DNA of 64,000 bases, from assembly GCA_026713105.1 (NCBI GenBank), contig JAPOPC010000044.1, positions 57,011 through 121,010 of the forward strand, given 5' to 3'. The DNA comes from Acidimicrobiaceae bacterium (lineage in GTDB: Bacteria > Actinomycetota > Acidimicrobiia > Acidimicrobiales > Poriferisodalaceae). A program made the translations under genes and the position numbers. The notes below the pieces were generated by a model. It was not told the DNA's origin and searched no databases. It was given only the letters and a program-made list of their open reading frames with translations. This document shows, one piece after another, positions 54,461 through 63,979 of this stretch. Positions within the stretch are counted from its first letter, which is position 1; every line of letters begins with the position of its first letter.

Positions 54461-57301
54461 ATGGCCACTTCTCTCGTCATCGTCGAGTCGCCCGCGAAGG
54501 CGCGCACGATCTCGCGCTTTTTGGGCGACGAGTACGTGGTGGAGTCTTCGGTGGGCCACATCCGGGACTTGCCTCGCAATGCCTCCGAGGTGCCTGCCGC
54601 CTACAAGTCCGAGTCGTGGGCGACGCTGGGCGTCAACCCCGACGACGGCTTCAAGCCGGTCTACGTGGTGACGGCGCGTGATCAGGTTCGACGGTTGAAA
54701 TCGCTGCTGCGCGACGCCGACGAGCTCTATCTCGCCACCGATGAGGACCGCGAGGGCGAAGCCATCGCTTGGCACCTGCTCGAGGTGCTGAACCCGCAGA
54801 TTCCTGTGCGCCGCATGGTGTTCCACGAGATCACCGCCGCCGCCATCCGCGCGGCCATCGACAACCCGCGTGACCTCGACCGGCGGCTGGTGGATGCGCA
54901 GGAGGCTCGGCGCATCTTTGACCGTCTCTACGGCTATGAGGTCTCGCCGGTGCTGTGGCGCAAGGTGGCGCCGCGGCTGTCCGCGGGGCGGGTGCAGAGC
55001 GTGGCCAACCGCCTCATCGTGGAACGCGAGCGCGAGCGCATGGCATTTCGGGCTGCTGAGTACTGGAGCATCACTGCGACGCTTGACACTGGGTCGGGCG
55101 CGGCGGCCGGTGGCACGGGTGGCGGCGACGCGGGTGCCGGTGCCCGCAGCGGTGCGGCGCCTGGTGCGTCTCGCTCGGCGGAGCGGTTTGATGCTTCGCT
55201 GGTTTCGTTGAACGCGCAGCGGGTTGCTACCGGCCGTGATTTCAACCAGCAGGGTGAGCTGCGCTCGGGTGACATCGCTGTGCTCGACGCGGGTGCTGCG
55301 GCGTCGCTTGCCGACGCTCTCACCGGGGCGCCGTTCACCGTGAGCTCCCGGGAGTCCAAGCCTTACCGGCGCCGACCGCCGGCACCATTTATCACCTCCA
55401 CCTTGCAGCAGGCTGCTGGTGCACGGCTGGGCTTCTCGGCCTCGCGCACCATGGCGGCTGCCCAGCGGCTGTATGAAAACGGCCGCATCACCTACATGCG
55501 CACCGACAGCACCACGCTGTCGGCTCAGGCGCTCGACGCGGCTCGGCGCATCGTCGCGGGCCGCTATGGCAGCGAGAACCTCCCGCCCAAACCTCGCACC
55601 TATACCCGCAAGGTCAAGAACGCTCAGGAAGCGCACGAGGCGATCCGCCCCGCCGGCGAGAGCTGGCCCGCTCCCGGCGGCGTCGACGACCTGGGGGGCG
55701 ATGCGTCGCGCCTCTACGACTTGGTGTGGCAGCGCACCGTCGCCAGCCAGATGATCGACGCCACCGGCGAGACCGTCACCATCAAGCTGGCGGGCACTGC
55801 CGTATGCGACCTGGCGCCTGCCCTCGCGCCGGCAAACGGGGCCGGACCGGGTCGCCACAGCGTCGAGCTGTCCGCCGCTGGGACGGTGGTGCGCAGCCCG
55901 GGCTTCCGGCTGGTGTACGCACCGCCTCCCACCGGCACCGACGAGGAGCCCGAGCGCATCCTGCCCGACATCGACGCCGGCGATTCGGCCACTGCGGTCG
56001 CGCTCGAGCCCGCTTCCCACAACACGAGCCCGCCAGCCCGCTTCACCGAGGCGTCGCTGGTGCGGCGGCTCGAGGAACTCGGCGTCGGCCGCCCAAGCAC
56101 CTACGCCAGCATCATCGAGACCATCCAGGCGCGTGGCTACGTGTGGAAGAAGGGCTCCTCGCTGGTGCCGGCGTTCACGGCGTTCGCCACGGTGGGCCTG
56201 ATGGAGCGGCACTTCGACCGCCTAGTCGACTATGCGCTGACCGCCCGCATGGAGGAAGACCTCGACGAGATCGCGAGCGGCGAGCGCGATGCGGAGCCTT
56301 GGCTGACCGAGTTCTACTTCGGCGACAAGCAAGCGCCCACGTCTGAGGCGGCGGGCGGCTTGCGCTACCTCGTTTCCGACGACCGGCTGGCAGACATCGA
56401 CGCGGCGCAGATCAACAGCATTCCCATCGGTATCGACGACGAGGGTGAGCCGGTGGTCGCCCGGGTCGGCCGATTCGGCCCGTACCTTCGACGCGGCGAC
56501 GCCACCCGGCCGCTGCCCGACGACCTTGCGCCCGACGAGCTGACGATCGAACGAGCACTCGCGCTGCTCGACGAACCCACCGAGCGGGTGCTGGGCACCG
56601 ACGCCGACACCGGCCTCGACATCATCGTTCGGCCGGGCCGGTTCGGCCCCTACGTATCGGTGGGGCGGCCCGACGAGGTCGACGAGCGCCCCCGCACGGC
56701 ATCGCTGCTGAGCCATCACACACCCGAGACGATCACGCTCGACGACGCCCTGCAGCTGCTCTCGCTGCCGCGGACGGTGGGGGTCGATCCTGCGGACGGG
56801 GCGGAGATCACGGTTCGCAACGGGCGGTTCGGTCCGTACCTGACAAAGGCAGCGGTGGGCGAGGCCAAGGACGAGAACCGCAGCCTCGAGTCCGAAGCGC
56901 AGCTCTTCACGCTGACCCTGGAAGAAGCGCTGACTCTGCTGGCTCAGCCCCGGCGCCGGCGCGGCCAGCAAGCGGCGAATGCGGGTCGTGAGATCGGCAC
57001 TGACCCCGACAGCGGCAAGCCGATGGTGCTCAGGGACGGCCGTTTCGGGCCGTACGTGACCGACGGTGAGTACAACGCCTCGCTGCGCCAGGGCGACGAC
57101 GCCGAGACTCTGACCGTCGAGCGAGCGGCGGAGCTGCTGGCGATGCGACGTGCGAGGGGACCGGCCAAGAAACGTGCGGCCCGCCGCAAGCAGCCCACCA
57201 AGAAGAAGGCGGCCACGAAGAAAGCAGCCAAGAAGCGGGCGGCCAAGAAATCGCCTGCGAAGAAAAAACCGGCGAAAAAGTCAGACACTCCCGGCTCCTA
57301 G
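54461..57301 (+). CDS. topA: DNA topoisomerase I
   Basis: TopA relaxes negative supercoils. The 946-residue protein has the Toprim domain (VIVESPAKARTI, ATDEDREGEAIAWHL), and the catalytic Tyr in NGRITYMRTDSTTL. The C-terminal part carries several GRFGPY-type repeats (ARVGRFGPYLRRGD, RPGRFGPYVSVG, RNGRFGPYLTK, RDGRFGPYVTDG). A Lys/Ala-rich tail follows (AKKRAAKKSPAKKKPAKK), as in mycobacterial TopA. ATG 54461 (MATSLVIVESPAKA). A Gly/Ala/Ser insertion at about residues 210-240 interrupts the core and is specific to this genome. Confidence 0.96.
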   Translation: MATSLVIVESPAKARTISRFLGDEYVVESSVGHIRDLPRNASEVPAAYKSESWATLGVNPDDGFKPVYVVTARDQVRRLKSLLRDADELYLATDEDREGEAIAWHLLEVLNPQIPVRRMVFHEITAAAIRAAIDNPRDLDRRLVDAQEARRIFDRLYGYEVSPVLWRKVAPRLSAGRVQSVANRLIVERERERMAFRAAEYWSITATLDTGSGAAAGGTGGGDAGAGARSGAAPGASRSAERFDASLVSLNAQRVATGRDFNQQGELRSGDIAVLDAGAAASLADALTGAPFTVSSRESKPYRRRPPAPFITSTLQQAAGARLGFSASRTMAAAQRLYENGRITYMRTDSTTLSAQALDAARRIVAGRYGSENLPPKPRTYTRKVKNAQEAHEAIRPAGESWPAPGGVDDLGGDASRLYDLVWQRTVASQMIDATGETVTIKLAGTAVCDLAPALAPANGAGPGRHSVELSAAGTVVRSPGFRLVYAPPPTGTDEEPERILPDIDAGDSATAVALEPASHNTSPPARFTEASLVRRLEELGVGRPSTYASIIETIQARGYVWKKGSSLVPAFTAFATVGLMERHFDRLVDYALTARMEEDLDEIASGERDAEPWLTEFYFGDKQAPTSEAAGGLRYLVSDDRLADIDAAQINSIPIGIDDEGEPVVARVGRFGPYLRRGDATRPLPDDLAPDELTIERALALLDEPTERVLGTDADTGLDIIVRPGRFGPYVSVGRPDEVDERPRTASLLSHHTPETITLDDALQLLSLPRTVGVDPADGAEITVRNGRFGPYLTKAAVGEAKDENRSLESEAQLFTLTLEEALTLLAQPRRRRGQQAANAGREIGTDPDSGKPMVLRDGRFGPYVTDGEYNASLRQGDDAETLTVERAAELLAMRRARGPAKKRAARRKQPTKKKAATKKAAKKRAAKKSPAKKKPAKKSDTPGS

Positions 57302-57442
57302 ATCAAGCGCGGATTGGCAGACCTTCTCGTCGCGCTGCCTGTTGCTTCTCGCTCTTGTTCCCAAAGCTCATGTGATTGGGCTCACGGGCCGCTCGGGCCA
57401 CGGCTTCGCCATTTGGCTCAGCCTCCTAGCCTGCTGAGTGCC

Positions 57443-58927
57443 ATGAGTTCGGATAGCTCGAACCCCTCGTTCGACGGCTCGGACGCGTCCGATGTTGACG
57501 CCGGGACCGGCAATGGAGGAGACGACGAGGCTCCGCGGCCCGGATTGTTCGCAGCGCCGGGATTCCTGCGCCTGTGGGTGGCGCAGGTCGTCAGCTCGTT
57601 CGGCGACTGGATCGGGCTGCTTGCCACCATCGAGGTGGCGCGGCGCATCGGCGGCGACCAGCCGGGTTCGGCCATCGCATTGGTGGTGACGGCACGGGTG
57701 CTGCCGGGTTTCTTCTTGGCGTCGGCGGGCGGCATCATCGTGGACCGCTTCAACCGCAAGCGGCTGCTGGTCATCTGCGACATCGCGCGGGCCAGCGTGA
57801 TCCTGACGATCCCGTTCATCGACCGGGTGTGGCTGCTGGTGCTGGCATCGCTGGCCCTGGAACTGGCCACCTCGCTGTGGAGCCCGGCCAAGGAGGCGAT
57901 CGTCCCCAACATCGTGCCCGCCCGGCACCTCACCGCCGCCAACTCGCTGGGCCTGGTGGCCGCTTATGGCACGTTCCCGCTGGGCGCCGGCGCCTTTGCC
58001 GCCATGGCGAAGCTGGGCGAGCTGATCGGCTGGACCGACATCGGCCAGGTGGAAATGTCGCTGGTCCTCGACTCGGCGACGTTCCTGATCGCCGCAGCAA
58101 TCATCGCGACGCTGCCGCTCTCGTCGCACATCACCGCCGCGCACGCCAAGCGCGACACCGACCGTCGCATCGACTGGCGCCAAGGCTTCCGCGAACTGCG
58201 CGAAGGCTGGGACTTCATCGCCCTCAACCCGCAAGTCCGCGCCGTGCTCGTGGGCCTGGGCACCGGCATGATCGGCGGCGGGATGCTGGTGCCGCTCGGC
58301 GCGGTCTACAACGACGAGGTGCTCGGCGCCGGCAGCGCTGGCTTCAGCTCGATCCTGGTGGCGATGGGCCTCGGCGTGGGCGGCGGGGTGGCGTTGGTGA
58401 CGCTGCTGCAGAGCGCCGCGAACTATCTCGGCCGCCAATCCGCCTTGGCTGCGCAAGGGCGTGCCCGCCTCTTTGTGTTCTCGGTATTCCTCGCCGGTGC
58501 GTCGCTGCTGTTTGCCGCTTCGGCGTCCGTCACGCTGCTGGTGCTCGGGGGGGTCCTGCTGCTGGGGCTGGCTGCGGGGTCGGTGTATGTCACCGGGCTG
58601 ACGCTGCTGCACGAGAACGTGGAAGAGGTGCTGCGTGGGCGGGTCTTTGCGGCCATGTACACGCTGGTGCGGTTCTGCCTGCTCATCTCCATGGCGGCCG
58701 GCGGGTTCTTGTCGGACGGCTTCCAGTGGCTCTTTGGCGTTGCATTCGACAACGAGATCTCCATCGGCGGCTCAGTGCTGGCACTTCCCGGCGTGCGAGG
58801 CGCCTTGTGGCTGGGAGCTCTGCTGATCCTGATGGCCGGCGTCCTGGCTGGGATCTCGCTGCGCAGCCGCCGCGGCGAGGGGCGCAGGGCGCCGCAGGCC
58901 GCAGACAGCGCGGGGGACAGCGCATGA
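57443..58927 (+). CDS. MFS transporter
   Basis: The 494-residue membrane protein has about 12 helices and the MFS loop pattern ASAGGIIVDRFNRKRLLVIC between helices 2 and 3. The second half has a similar loop pattern. A disordered acidic N-terminal tail of about 30 residues (SDSSNPSFDGSDASDVD) precedes the first helix. Export of drugs or metabolites is likely, substrate unknown. ATG 57443. Its TGA overlaps the tmk ATG (ATGA), so the two are coupled. Confidence 0.9.
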   Translation: MSSDSSNPSFDGSDASDVDAGTGNGGDDEAPRPGLFAAPGFLRLWVAQVVSSFGDWIGLLATIEVARRIGGDQPGSAIALVVTARVLPGFFLASAGGIIVDRFNRKRLLVICDIARASVILTIPFIDRVWLLVLASLALELATSLWSPAKEAIVPNIVPARHLTAANSLGLVAAYGTFPLGAGAFAAMAKLGELIGWTDIGQVEMSLVLDSATFLIAAAIIATLPLSSHITAAHAKRDTDRRIDWRQGFRELREGWDFIALNPQVRAVLVGLGTGMIGGGMLVPLGAVYNDEVLGAGSAGFSSILVAMGLGVGGGVALVTLLQSAANYLGRQSALAAQGRARLFVFSVFLAGASLLFAASASVTLLVLGGVLLLGLAAGSVYVTGLTLLHENVEEVLRGRVFAAMYTLVRFCLLISMAAGGFLSDGFQWLFGVAFDNEISIGGSVLALPGVRGALWLGALLILMAGVLAGISLRSRRGEGRRAPQAADSAGDSA

Positions 58928-59658
58928 CCGCCCGCGGCCGCTACATCGCGCTGGAAGGCTTCGACGGCAGCGGCAAGTCCACCCAAGCCGAGCTGCTGGC
59001 GACTCACCTCGATGCCGCCGGGACCCGCGAGCCGGGCGGGACGCCGCTCGGCGCTTCGCTGCGTGAGGCGTTGCTGCACTCGTCGCCAGACCATGCACCG
59101 GCGCCGCGCACCGAAGCGCTGCTGTTTGCCGCTGATCGATCGCAGCACATCGCCACGGTGGTTGCGCCGGCACTCGAAGCGGGCCGAGACGTCGTGACCG
59201 ACCGTTCCTATGGCTCGACTCTGGCGTACCAGGGCTACGGCCGGGGTCTGGCCCTCGACGAGCTGCGGTCGCTGATCGACTACGCCTCCCGCCGGCCGGC
59301 GGGCGCGTCGACCGAACTGCCCGAGATCATCCTGCCCGACGTCGTCGTGCTGCTCGATGTGCCGCTGGTCGACGCGGATCGACGCGTGCACCATCTCGAC
59401 CGCGTCGGCGGAGAGCAAATGTCCTTGCTGGAGGACGCGGCTGCGATCGACCCCGATGCCCTCCAACCCTCAGGTGACGGGCCGGATCGGCTGGAGGGCG
59501 AAGCGCTGCAGTTCGCGCTGCGTGTGTGGCGCAGCTATGCCGAGCTCTGCGATGCCGAACCCGACCGCTGGGTCCGCGTGGACGGGACCGGCAGCCCCGC
59601 CGACGTGTCGGCGAGAGTCATCGAGGCCGTCGCGACGCATCCAGCGATGGCGGACTAG
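58924..59658 (+). CDS. tmk: Thymidylate kinase
   Basis: Tmk phosphorylates dTMP to dTDP. The 244-residue protein has the P-loop LEGFDGSGKSTQ, the DRS motif in VVTDRSYGSTLAYQG, and a TREPGGTPLG nucleotide contact. It is slightly longer than E. coli Tmk because of the ASRRPAGASTELPEI loop. The gene order tmk-holB matches many bacteria. It starts inside the end of the MFS gene. Confidence 0.95.
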   Translation: MTARGRYIALEGFDGSGKSTQAELLATHLDAAGTREPGGTPLGASLREALLHSSPDHAPAPRTEALLFAADRSQHIATVVAPALEAGRDVVTDRSYGSTLAYQGYGRGLALDELRSLIDYASRRPAGASTELPEIILPDVVVLLDVPLVDADRRVHHLDRVGGEQMSLLEDAAAIDPDALQPSGDGPDRLEGEALQFALRVWRSYAELCDAEPDRWVRVDGTGSPADVSARVIEAVATHPAMAD

Positions 59659-59668
59659 GACGCCTGCG

Positions 59669-61075
59669 GTGGCATCGATGGCCGACGGCCCCCTCGACGC
59701 CGAGGACGCTGACGGTCCGCCTGCCGCGGCCGAGCCGCCGCGTGCCTCCGAGCCCGCCCCGCTGTCGCTGTTCGACTTCGGCGACGAGCCCACCGCTCCG
59801 CCAGCGCCCGCTCCCGAACCGCTACCGCCGGAGCCCGCATCCAAGCCCAAGTCTGCGCCCGAATCTGTGCCCGAGCCTGGGCCTGATTCGGAGCGCGAAT
59901 CCAAGTCGCAACCTGAGCCGGGGACCGAGCCCTCGCTCACTGCTGACGTCCCAGCCGCCCCCGAGGTCGCGCCGCCCTTGGCCCCGGCTGCCCGATCCAC
60001 GCTCGACGAGTCGCAGCCCGTTGACGAGCTGGCGGTCGGGAACTTGCTCGACGGCATCGTCGGCCAGCCGGCAGCCGTTGATCGTTTGCGGGCAGCGCTT
60101 GCCTCGCCGCTGCCGGCGTACCTGTTCGTCGGCCCCGCGGGCGCCGGGCTGCGCAGCGCGGCCTGCCGGTTCGCGGGCGAGCTGCTGGCGGCGCGCAGCG
60201 CGACCCCCGAGCGTGAGCGCCGCCTTGCGCTCGCCGAGCAGCATCCCGACCTGCTCGTGTTCGACCGTGTCGGCGCAGCCATGACGGCCGGGCAGGCTCG
60301 CGACGCCGTGCGCGCCGCCGCTGCAGCGCCCGTGTCCGGCGAGCAGAAGGTCATCGTGCTCAGCGATGTCGACCGCGCCGCGCTGAGCGCGCCGATCCTG
60401 CTCAAGTCGGTCGAGGAGCCGCCACCGTCAACGGTGTTCGTGCTGCTCGCCGAGGAGGTCAACCGGTCGATGGAGACGCTGGCCTCGCGCTGCGCACGTG
60501 TCGATTTCGAGGCACTGGGCGAAGCCGATCTGCACGTAATCCTCGTCGCCGAGGGCGTCGAGGCCGGCCGTGCCAGCTTCGCTGCGGCCGCGGCCGGCGG
60601 TTCGATCGATCGCGCGCGCCTGCTCGCCTCCGACGACGACGCTGCTGTGCGGATCGAGACGTGGCGAGGCCTGCGGGGTTCCCTGAACGGCACAGCGGCC
60701 GCGGCGATGGCCGCTGCGGACGCTGCGCTGGAGGCGACCGAGCAGGCAGCAGCGCCCCTCGAAGCCCGTCACGAGGCCGAGCGTGCGGCAGCCGATGAGC
60801 AGGCCGAGCTGTACGGGACGAACGTCGGCCGCAGCTCGCTCGACGAGCGCCACCGGCGTGAGCTGCGCCGCGTGCGCACCGACGAGCTGACGATGGGACT
60901 GGCAGTGCTGGCCGCACAGATCCGCGACGAAGCCAGCAGCGGCAACCTGCGGCCCGAGCCGGCCGCGGGGCAGCTCCACGCCATCGGCGACGCAGCCGAA
61001 GCACTGCGCTTCAACGCGAACCAGCGATTGGCCCTGGGCTGTCTGTTCATCCGCCTCGGCCACTCACCCCGCTGA
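59669..61075 (+). CDS. holB: DNA polymerase III delta' subunit (clamp-loader)
   Basis: The 468-residue protein has an AAA+-like core starting DGIVGQPAAVDRLRAAL, with a decayed P-loop FVGPAGAGLRSAA (the Lys is lost, as in other delta' subunits), then GQARDAVRAAAAAPVSGEQK, VEEPPPSTVFVLLAE and a SRC motif (ASRCARVDF). About 110 residues rich in Pro, Glu and Ser precede the core, with a short LFDFGDE patch that may be a peptide ligand. GTG 59669 is preferred (AGGA eight bases upstream); ATG 59678 is possible. It follows tmk by 10 bp. Confidence 0.88.
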   Translation: MASMADGPLDAEDADGPPAAAEPPRASEPAPLSLFDFGDEPTAPPAPAPEPLPPEPASKPKSAPESVPEPGPDSERESKSQPEPGTEPSLTADVPAAPEVAPPLAPAARSTLDESQPVDELAVGNLLDGIVGQPAAVDRLRAALASPLPAYLFVGPAGAGLRSAACRFAGELLAARSATPERERRLALAEQHPDLLVFDRVGAAMTAGQARDAVRAAAAAPVSGEQKVIVLSDVDRAALSAPILLKSVEEPPPSTVFVLLAEEVNRSMETLASRCARVDFEALGEADLHVILVAEGVEAGRASFAAAAAGGSIDRARLLASDDDAAVRIETWRGLRGSLNGTAAAAMAAADAALEATEQAAAPLEARHEAERAAADEQAELYGTNVGRSSLDERHRRELRRVRTDELTMGLAVLAAQIRDEASSGNLRPEPAAGQLHAIGDAAEALRFNANQRLALGCLFIRLGHSPR

Positions 61076-61108
61076 GACCCGCCGACGAGTCAGCCGCGGC
61101 AGCCGGCG

Positions 61109-61180
61109 AGCCCGAGGTGGGGATTGAACCCACGACCTGCTCTTTACGAGAGAGCCGCTCTGCCACTGAGCTACTCGGGC
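61109..61180 (-). tRNA. tRNA-Thr (anticodon CGU)
   Basis: A complete 72-nt cloverleaf: acceptor GCCCGAG/CTCGGGC, D stem GCTC/GAGC with loop AGTGGCA, anticodon stem GCTCT/AGAGC with loop CTCGTAA (anticodon CGT), T stem GTGGG/CCCAC with loop TTCAATC, discriminator T. CCA is not encoded. Confidence 0.95.
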
Positions 61181-61546
61181 CGGAGTTGGTGCGAAGACAG
61201 GCGCCAAATTCGGCGCGTCGTTCTCAATCTTCGAATTGAGGTTCATGCCAGCGCTGTGTTGCGGGCGCTGAGGCTAGCGCGACGGTTCAGGAGTGCGTCT
61301 GTGCTTGTTTGGGCGCGTCCGCCATTTAGACGACGCTTGCAGTCGCTGACCCCAATGTGGTCGGGGCGCAGTCGAGCGTTCGGGACTCGAGCCGGCAGGT
61401 GGGCCTCGTGGGGGTGCCTCTTGTTTCCCGCGGGTGTTCGCTGCGTTGACTGGGCGCTCGGGTCGTGGCGTCGGCTGCCGGCGGCACATCGAACGGTGTG
61501 CGGACAAGTGTTTGTAATTGGCTGCGTACGTGTGTATGCTTGTATC
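61181..61546. other. Non-coding stretch between tRNA-Thr and the HNH gene
   Basis: No gene with a credible start, no clear repeat and no strong hairpin was seen in these 366 bp. A possible promoter (TTTGTA, 17 bp, TATGCT) ends about 7 bp before the HNH start codon, which would give a nearly leaderless transcript. Confidence 0.5.
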
Positions 61547-62989
61547 ATGTTCGGCGACGTGATCCGCGAGTTGGCTCCCGGCCTTGTCGAAGGCTGCGAG
61601 ACGGGCGACGGGCCCGATGCTGTGCGGAATGACGACGTGGGGGCATGGCCCGATCCGGCGTCGGTGTGGCGTCATGACGACGCAGCCGACGGGGCCGATT
61701 CGCTGCGGAGCGCCGGCCGCGGCGACGGGGCCGGCCGGCACGACGGTGCTGTGGGACTGGGCGGGCTGGGGTCATTGGGATACGGCGATCTGCAGGGCCT
61801 CGTGGTCGAGCTGGCCGCTGAACGGGCGCGCGTCGAGGGCCGCTATCTGGCGGCGGTGGCCGAGATGGCAGCGCGCCACGGCGCCCAGGCCGCGGCCTAT
61901 GTGCTGCGCGACCAGACACGCCTGAACGCGTCCCAGGCCCGCAGCGAGGCCCGCCTGGCCGAAACCCTCGCCGCCGAAGGCATGACAGCCACATTGGACG
62001 CGATGCAGGCCGGCGAGATCGGCATGGCGCACGCCAAAGTGATCGCCCGCGAAGCCCCCAAGAAGCACCGCCGCAGCGAAGCGAGCTTTCTCGAGCTGTG
62101 CCGGGTCTATCCCTCCGACACCGTCGCCCGTCACCCGCTCGCGTATGAGAGCTTGGAGGTGTTCGCGGATCTCGACGCTGAGGCCGCAGCAAAGGACCTC
62201 AGCCCGCTCGACGCAGAACTCGCCCACCAGCATGCCCAGCGGTGGGGCTCGATGAAGCTCGGCGATGACGGCATGTGGCACCTCAACGGCACCTTCGACT
62301 TCCTCGCCGGACGCCACATCAACACCGCCCTGCAGGCCATGGTGCGCTCGCTTCGCCGCCGCGCCGACACCGCCGACAGCACGACTGCAGAACACGACGA
62401 CGCAAACAGCGGCACAGAAGCTGACGGCTCCGGGGTTGTGCCGACTCGTGCGCAGCTCACCGCGGACGCGATCGCCGATCTGATCGCCGGCACCTCCAAC
62501 ACCCGGCGACGCAACACCAGCCTGGTGATCATCGCCGACTACGACGTCGTCAACGACCGGCTCGCCAACCCCCGCCTCGACGACGGCACACCACTGTCGG
62601 CCAAGATGGTTGCCGAACACGCCGTCGACGCCGACGTGTTGCCCGCAGTGTTCACATCAGACTGGTCCGAGCTCGCGCTGGGCCGCACACGCAACGCCAA
62701 CGACGCCCAACGCCTCATCCTCGCCATCCGCGACGGCGGCTGCATCGGCTGCGACCTCACTTCCGAGCACACCGAATCCCACCACATCGACTACTACGAG
62801 AACGGCGGCCTCACCGAGGTACCCAACCTCGCATCACTGTGCCACCACTGCCACTCAAGCCTGCACCGACACAGCACACCCATCGACACACCACCCAACG
62901 GCAAACCCCGCCTCCAACAGCACAGCTACCCACCCACCCACCCCGACAGCACAGACCCGAGCCGGCCCGACAGCACCGACCCGCCGTAA
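61547..62989 (+). CDS. DUF222/HNH endonuclease domain protein (13E12 type)
   Basis: The 480-residue protein has an N-terminal DUF222 helical region (LVVELAAERARVEGRYLAAV onward), a middle domain, and a C-terminal HNH nuclease: CIGCDLTSEHTESHHIDYYE, then NGGLTEVPNLASLCHHCHSS. The Cys pairs bind structural zinc. These proteins occur in many copies in actinobacterial genomes, often as mobile or repeat-associated genes, and their targets are unknown. A Pro/Thr/Ser/Asp tail ends the protein. Start ATG 61547. Confidence 0.88.
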   Translation: MFGDVIRELAPGLVEGCETGDGPDAVRNDDVGAWPDPASVWRHDDAADGADSLRSAGRGDGAGRHDGAVGLGGLGSLGYGDLQGLVVELAAERARVEGRYLAAVAEMAARHGAQAAAYVLRDQTRLNASQARSEARLAETLAAEGMTATLDAMQAGEIGMAHAKVIAREAPKKHRRSEASFLELCRVYPSDTVARHPLAYESLEVFADLDAEAAAKDLSPLDAELAHQHAQRWGSMKLGDDGMWHLNGTFDFLAGRHINTALQAMVRSLRRRADTADSTTAEHDDANSGTEADGSGVVPTRAQLTADAIADLIAGTSNTRRRNTSLVIIADYDVVNDRLANPRLDDGTPLSAKMVAEHAVDADVLPAVFTSDWSELALGRTRNANDAQRLILAIRDGGCIGCDLTSEHTESHHIDYYENGGLTEVPNLASLCHHCHSSLHRHSTPIDTPPNGKPRLQQHSYPPTHPDSTDPSRPDSTDPP

Positions 62990-63047
62990 GCACCACCCCA
63001 CGGCCCGCCCCGCCGAACACCGCCCGTGGGAGGCGGGTCGGTTGTGG

Positions 63048-63704
63048 CTATCGCAGGGAGAACGGCGGGTAGCGGTCGGTGATGAGCAGCCACATGTAGG
63101 CCCCGACCCGCAGCCCCCAGCGGTGCACGCCCAGCACGAATGTGAAGAGCTCTCGTGGGTAGCGGCCGGTGAAGATGATGGCGATCCATGCCAGCACCAC
63201 GCAGATGATCGCTGCCACGGCGAGCACCGCCAGCACGATGTAGTGCGGGATTGCCAGCAGCCACTTGACCAAGGGCAGCCAGCGGTTCAGGTCCCGGGAC
63301 GCGTCGGGATAGTCGAGGTCGAGATGTACTGCCTGCTCCTCGTCGGTGGAGGGGTACTCGTCTCGCATCAGCGACGCGTAGGCGTTGACGCGTGCGGTGA
63401 ACCGCATCAGCTCGAGGTTCCAATCGAACCACCAGCGGGGGTACTTGCGTCGGAACAGCAGCATGAGCAGCGACGGCCCGAACAGCCCGCCGGCTGTGAC
63501 GGCCGCTGCCACGTTCGCCTGACCAGGATTCCAGTTGCTGGCGATGGAGCCAGAGACCAGGCCCGCAAGGATCGCGATGGGAATGACCAGGATGATGCGG
63601 AAGAACGTCTTGGCCCGGCTGAGCCCAGCCTCGGGATAGTCGACATCCAGCCTGGCCGGGTAGCTGTGCTCCATAGAACCGCCTGTGCTGCCGGCATCCG
63701 ACAT
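63048..63704 (-). CDS. DUF4389 domain membrane protein
   Basis: The 218-residue protein has two copies of a half-unit, each with a soluble start (HSYPARLDVDYPEAGLSRAK; AVHLDLDYPDASRDLNRWLP) followed by two membrane helices and a W-x-RV-xA-Y pattern (ELMRFTARVNAYASLMRDEY; HRWGLRVGAYMWLLITDRYP). This internal duplication is the mark of DUF4389. Function unknown. ATG 63704 with AGGAGA upstream. Confidence 0.88.
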   Translation of the reverse strand: MSDAGSTGGSMEHSYPARLDVDYPEAGLSRAKTFFRIILVIPIAILAGLVSGSIASNWNPGQANVAAAVTAGGLFGPSLLMLLFRRKYPRWWFDWNLELMRFTARVNAYASLMRDEYPSTDEEQAVHLDLDYPDASRDLNRWLPLVKWLLAIPHYIVLAVLAVAAIICVVLAWIAIIFTGRYPRELFTFVLGVHRWGLRVGAYMWLLITDRYPPFSLR

Positions 63705-63844
63705 GAATGTGTCTCCTCATTTGTGCCAGTCCGGGAGCTTAGTTGGGCAGCTTCCGCTCGATAACCACCGCTATTGCCGGTAGTCCGTTCATCCGGGCAG
63801 CTCCGCCCGGGGTTCCGGCGCAGTCGGCCACTAATATCTGCGTC

Positions 63845-63979
63845 ATGAACCTCCTTGCCGCGCAGGTCTGGCACTACTGGCTGGCGGTCCCGCTCACCGT
63901 GGTGACGGTGCTGACCGTCTTCAAGCTGGTTGCGGGCTACGTGCAAAAGGTGGTTGCTCCGCGCTACCCCAAGCGCTGA
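63845..63979 (+). CDS. Small membrane protein of 44 residues
   Basis: The short ORF encodes one hydrophobic helix (HYWLAVPLTVVTVLTVFKLV) and a basic C-terminal end (VQKVVAPRYPKR), positive-inside for an N-out topology. ATG 63845. No family recognised. Divergent from the DUF4389 gene. Confidence 0.6.
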   Translation: MNLLAAQVWHYWLAVPLTVVTVLTVFKLVAGYVQKVVAPRYPKR

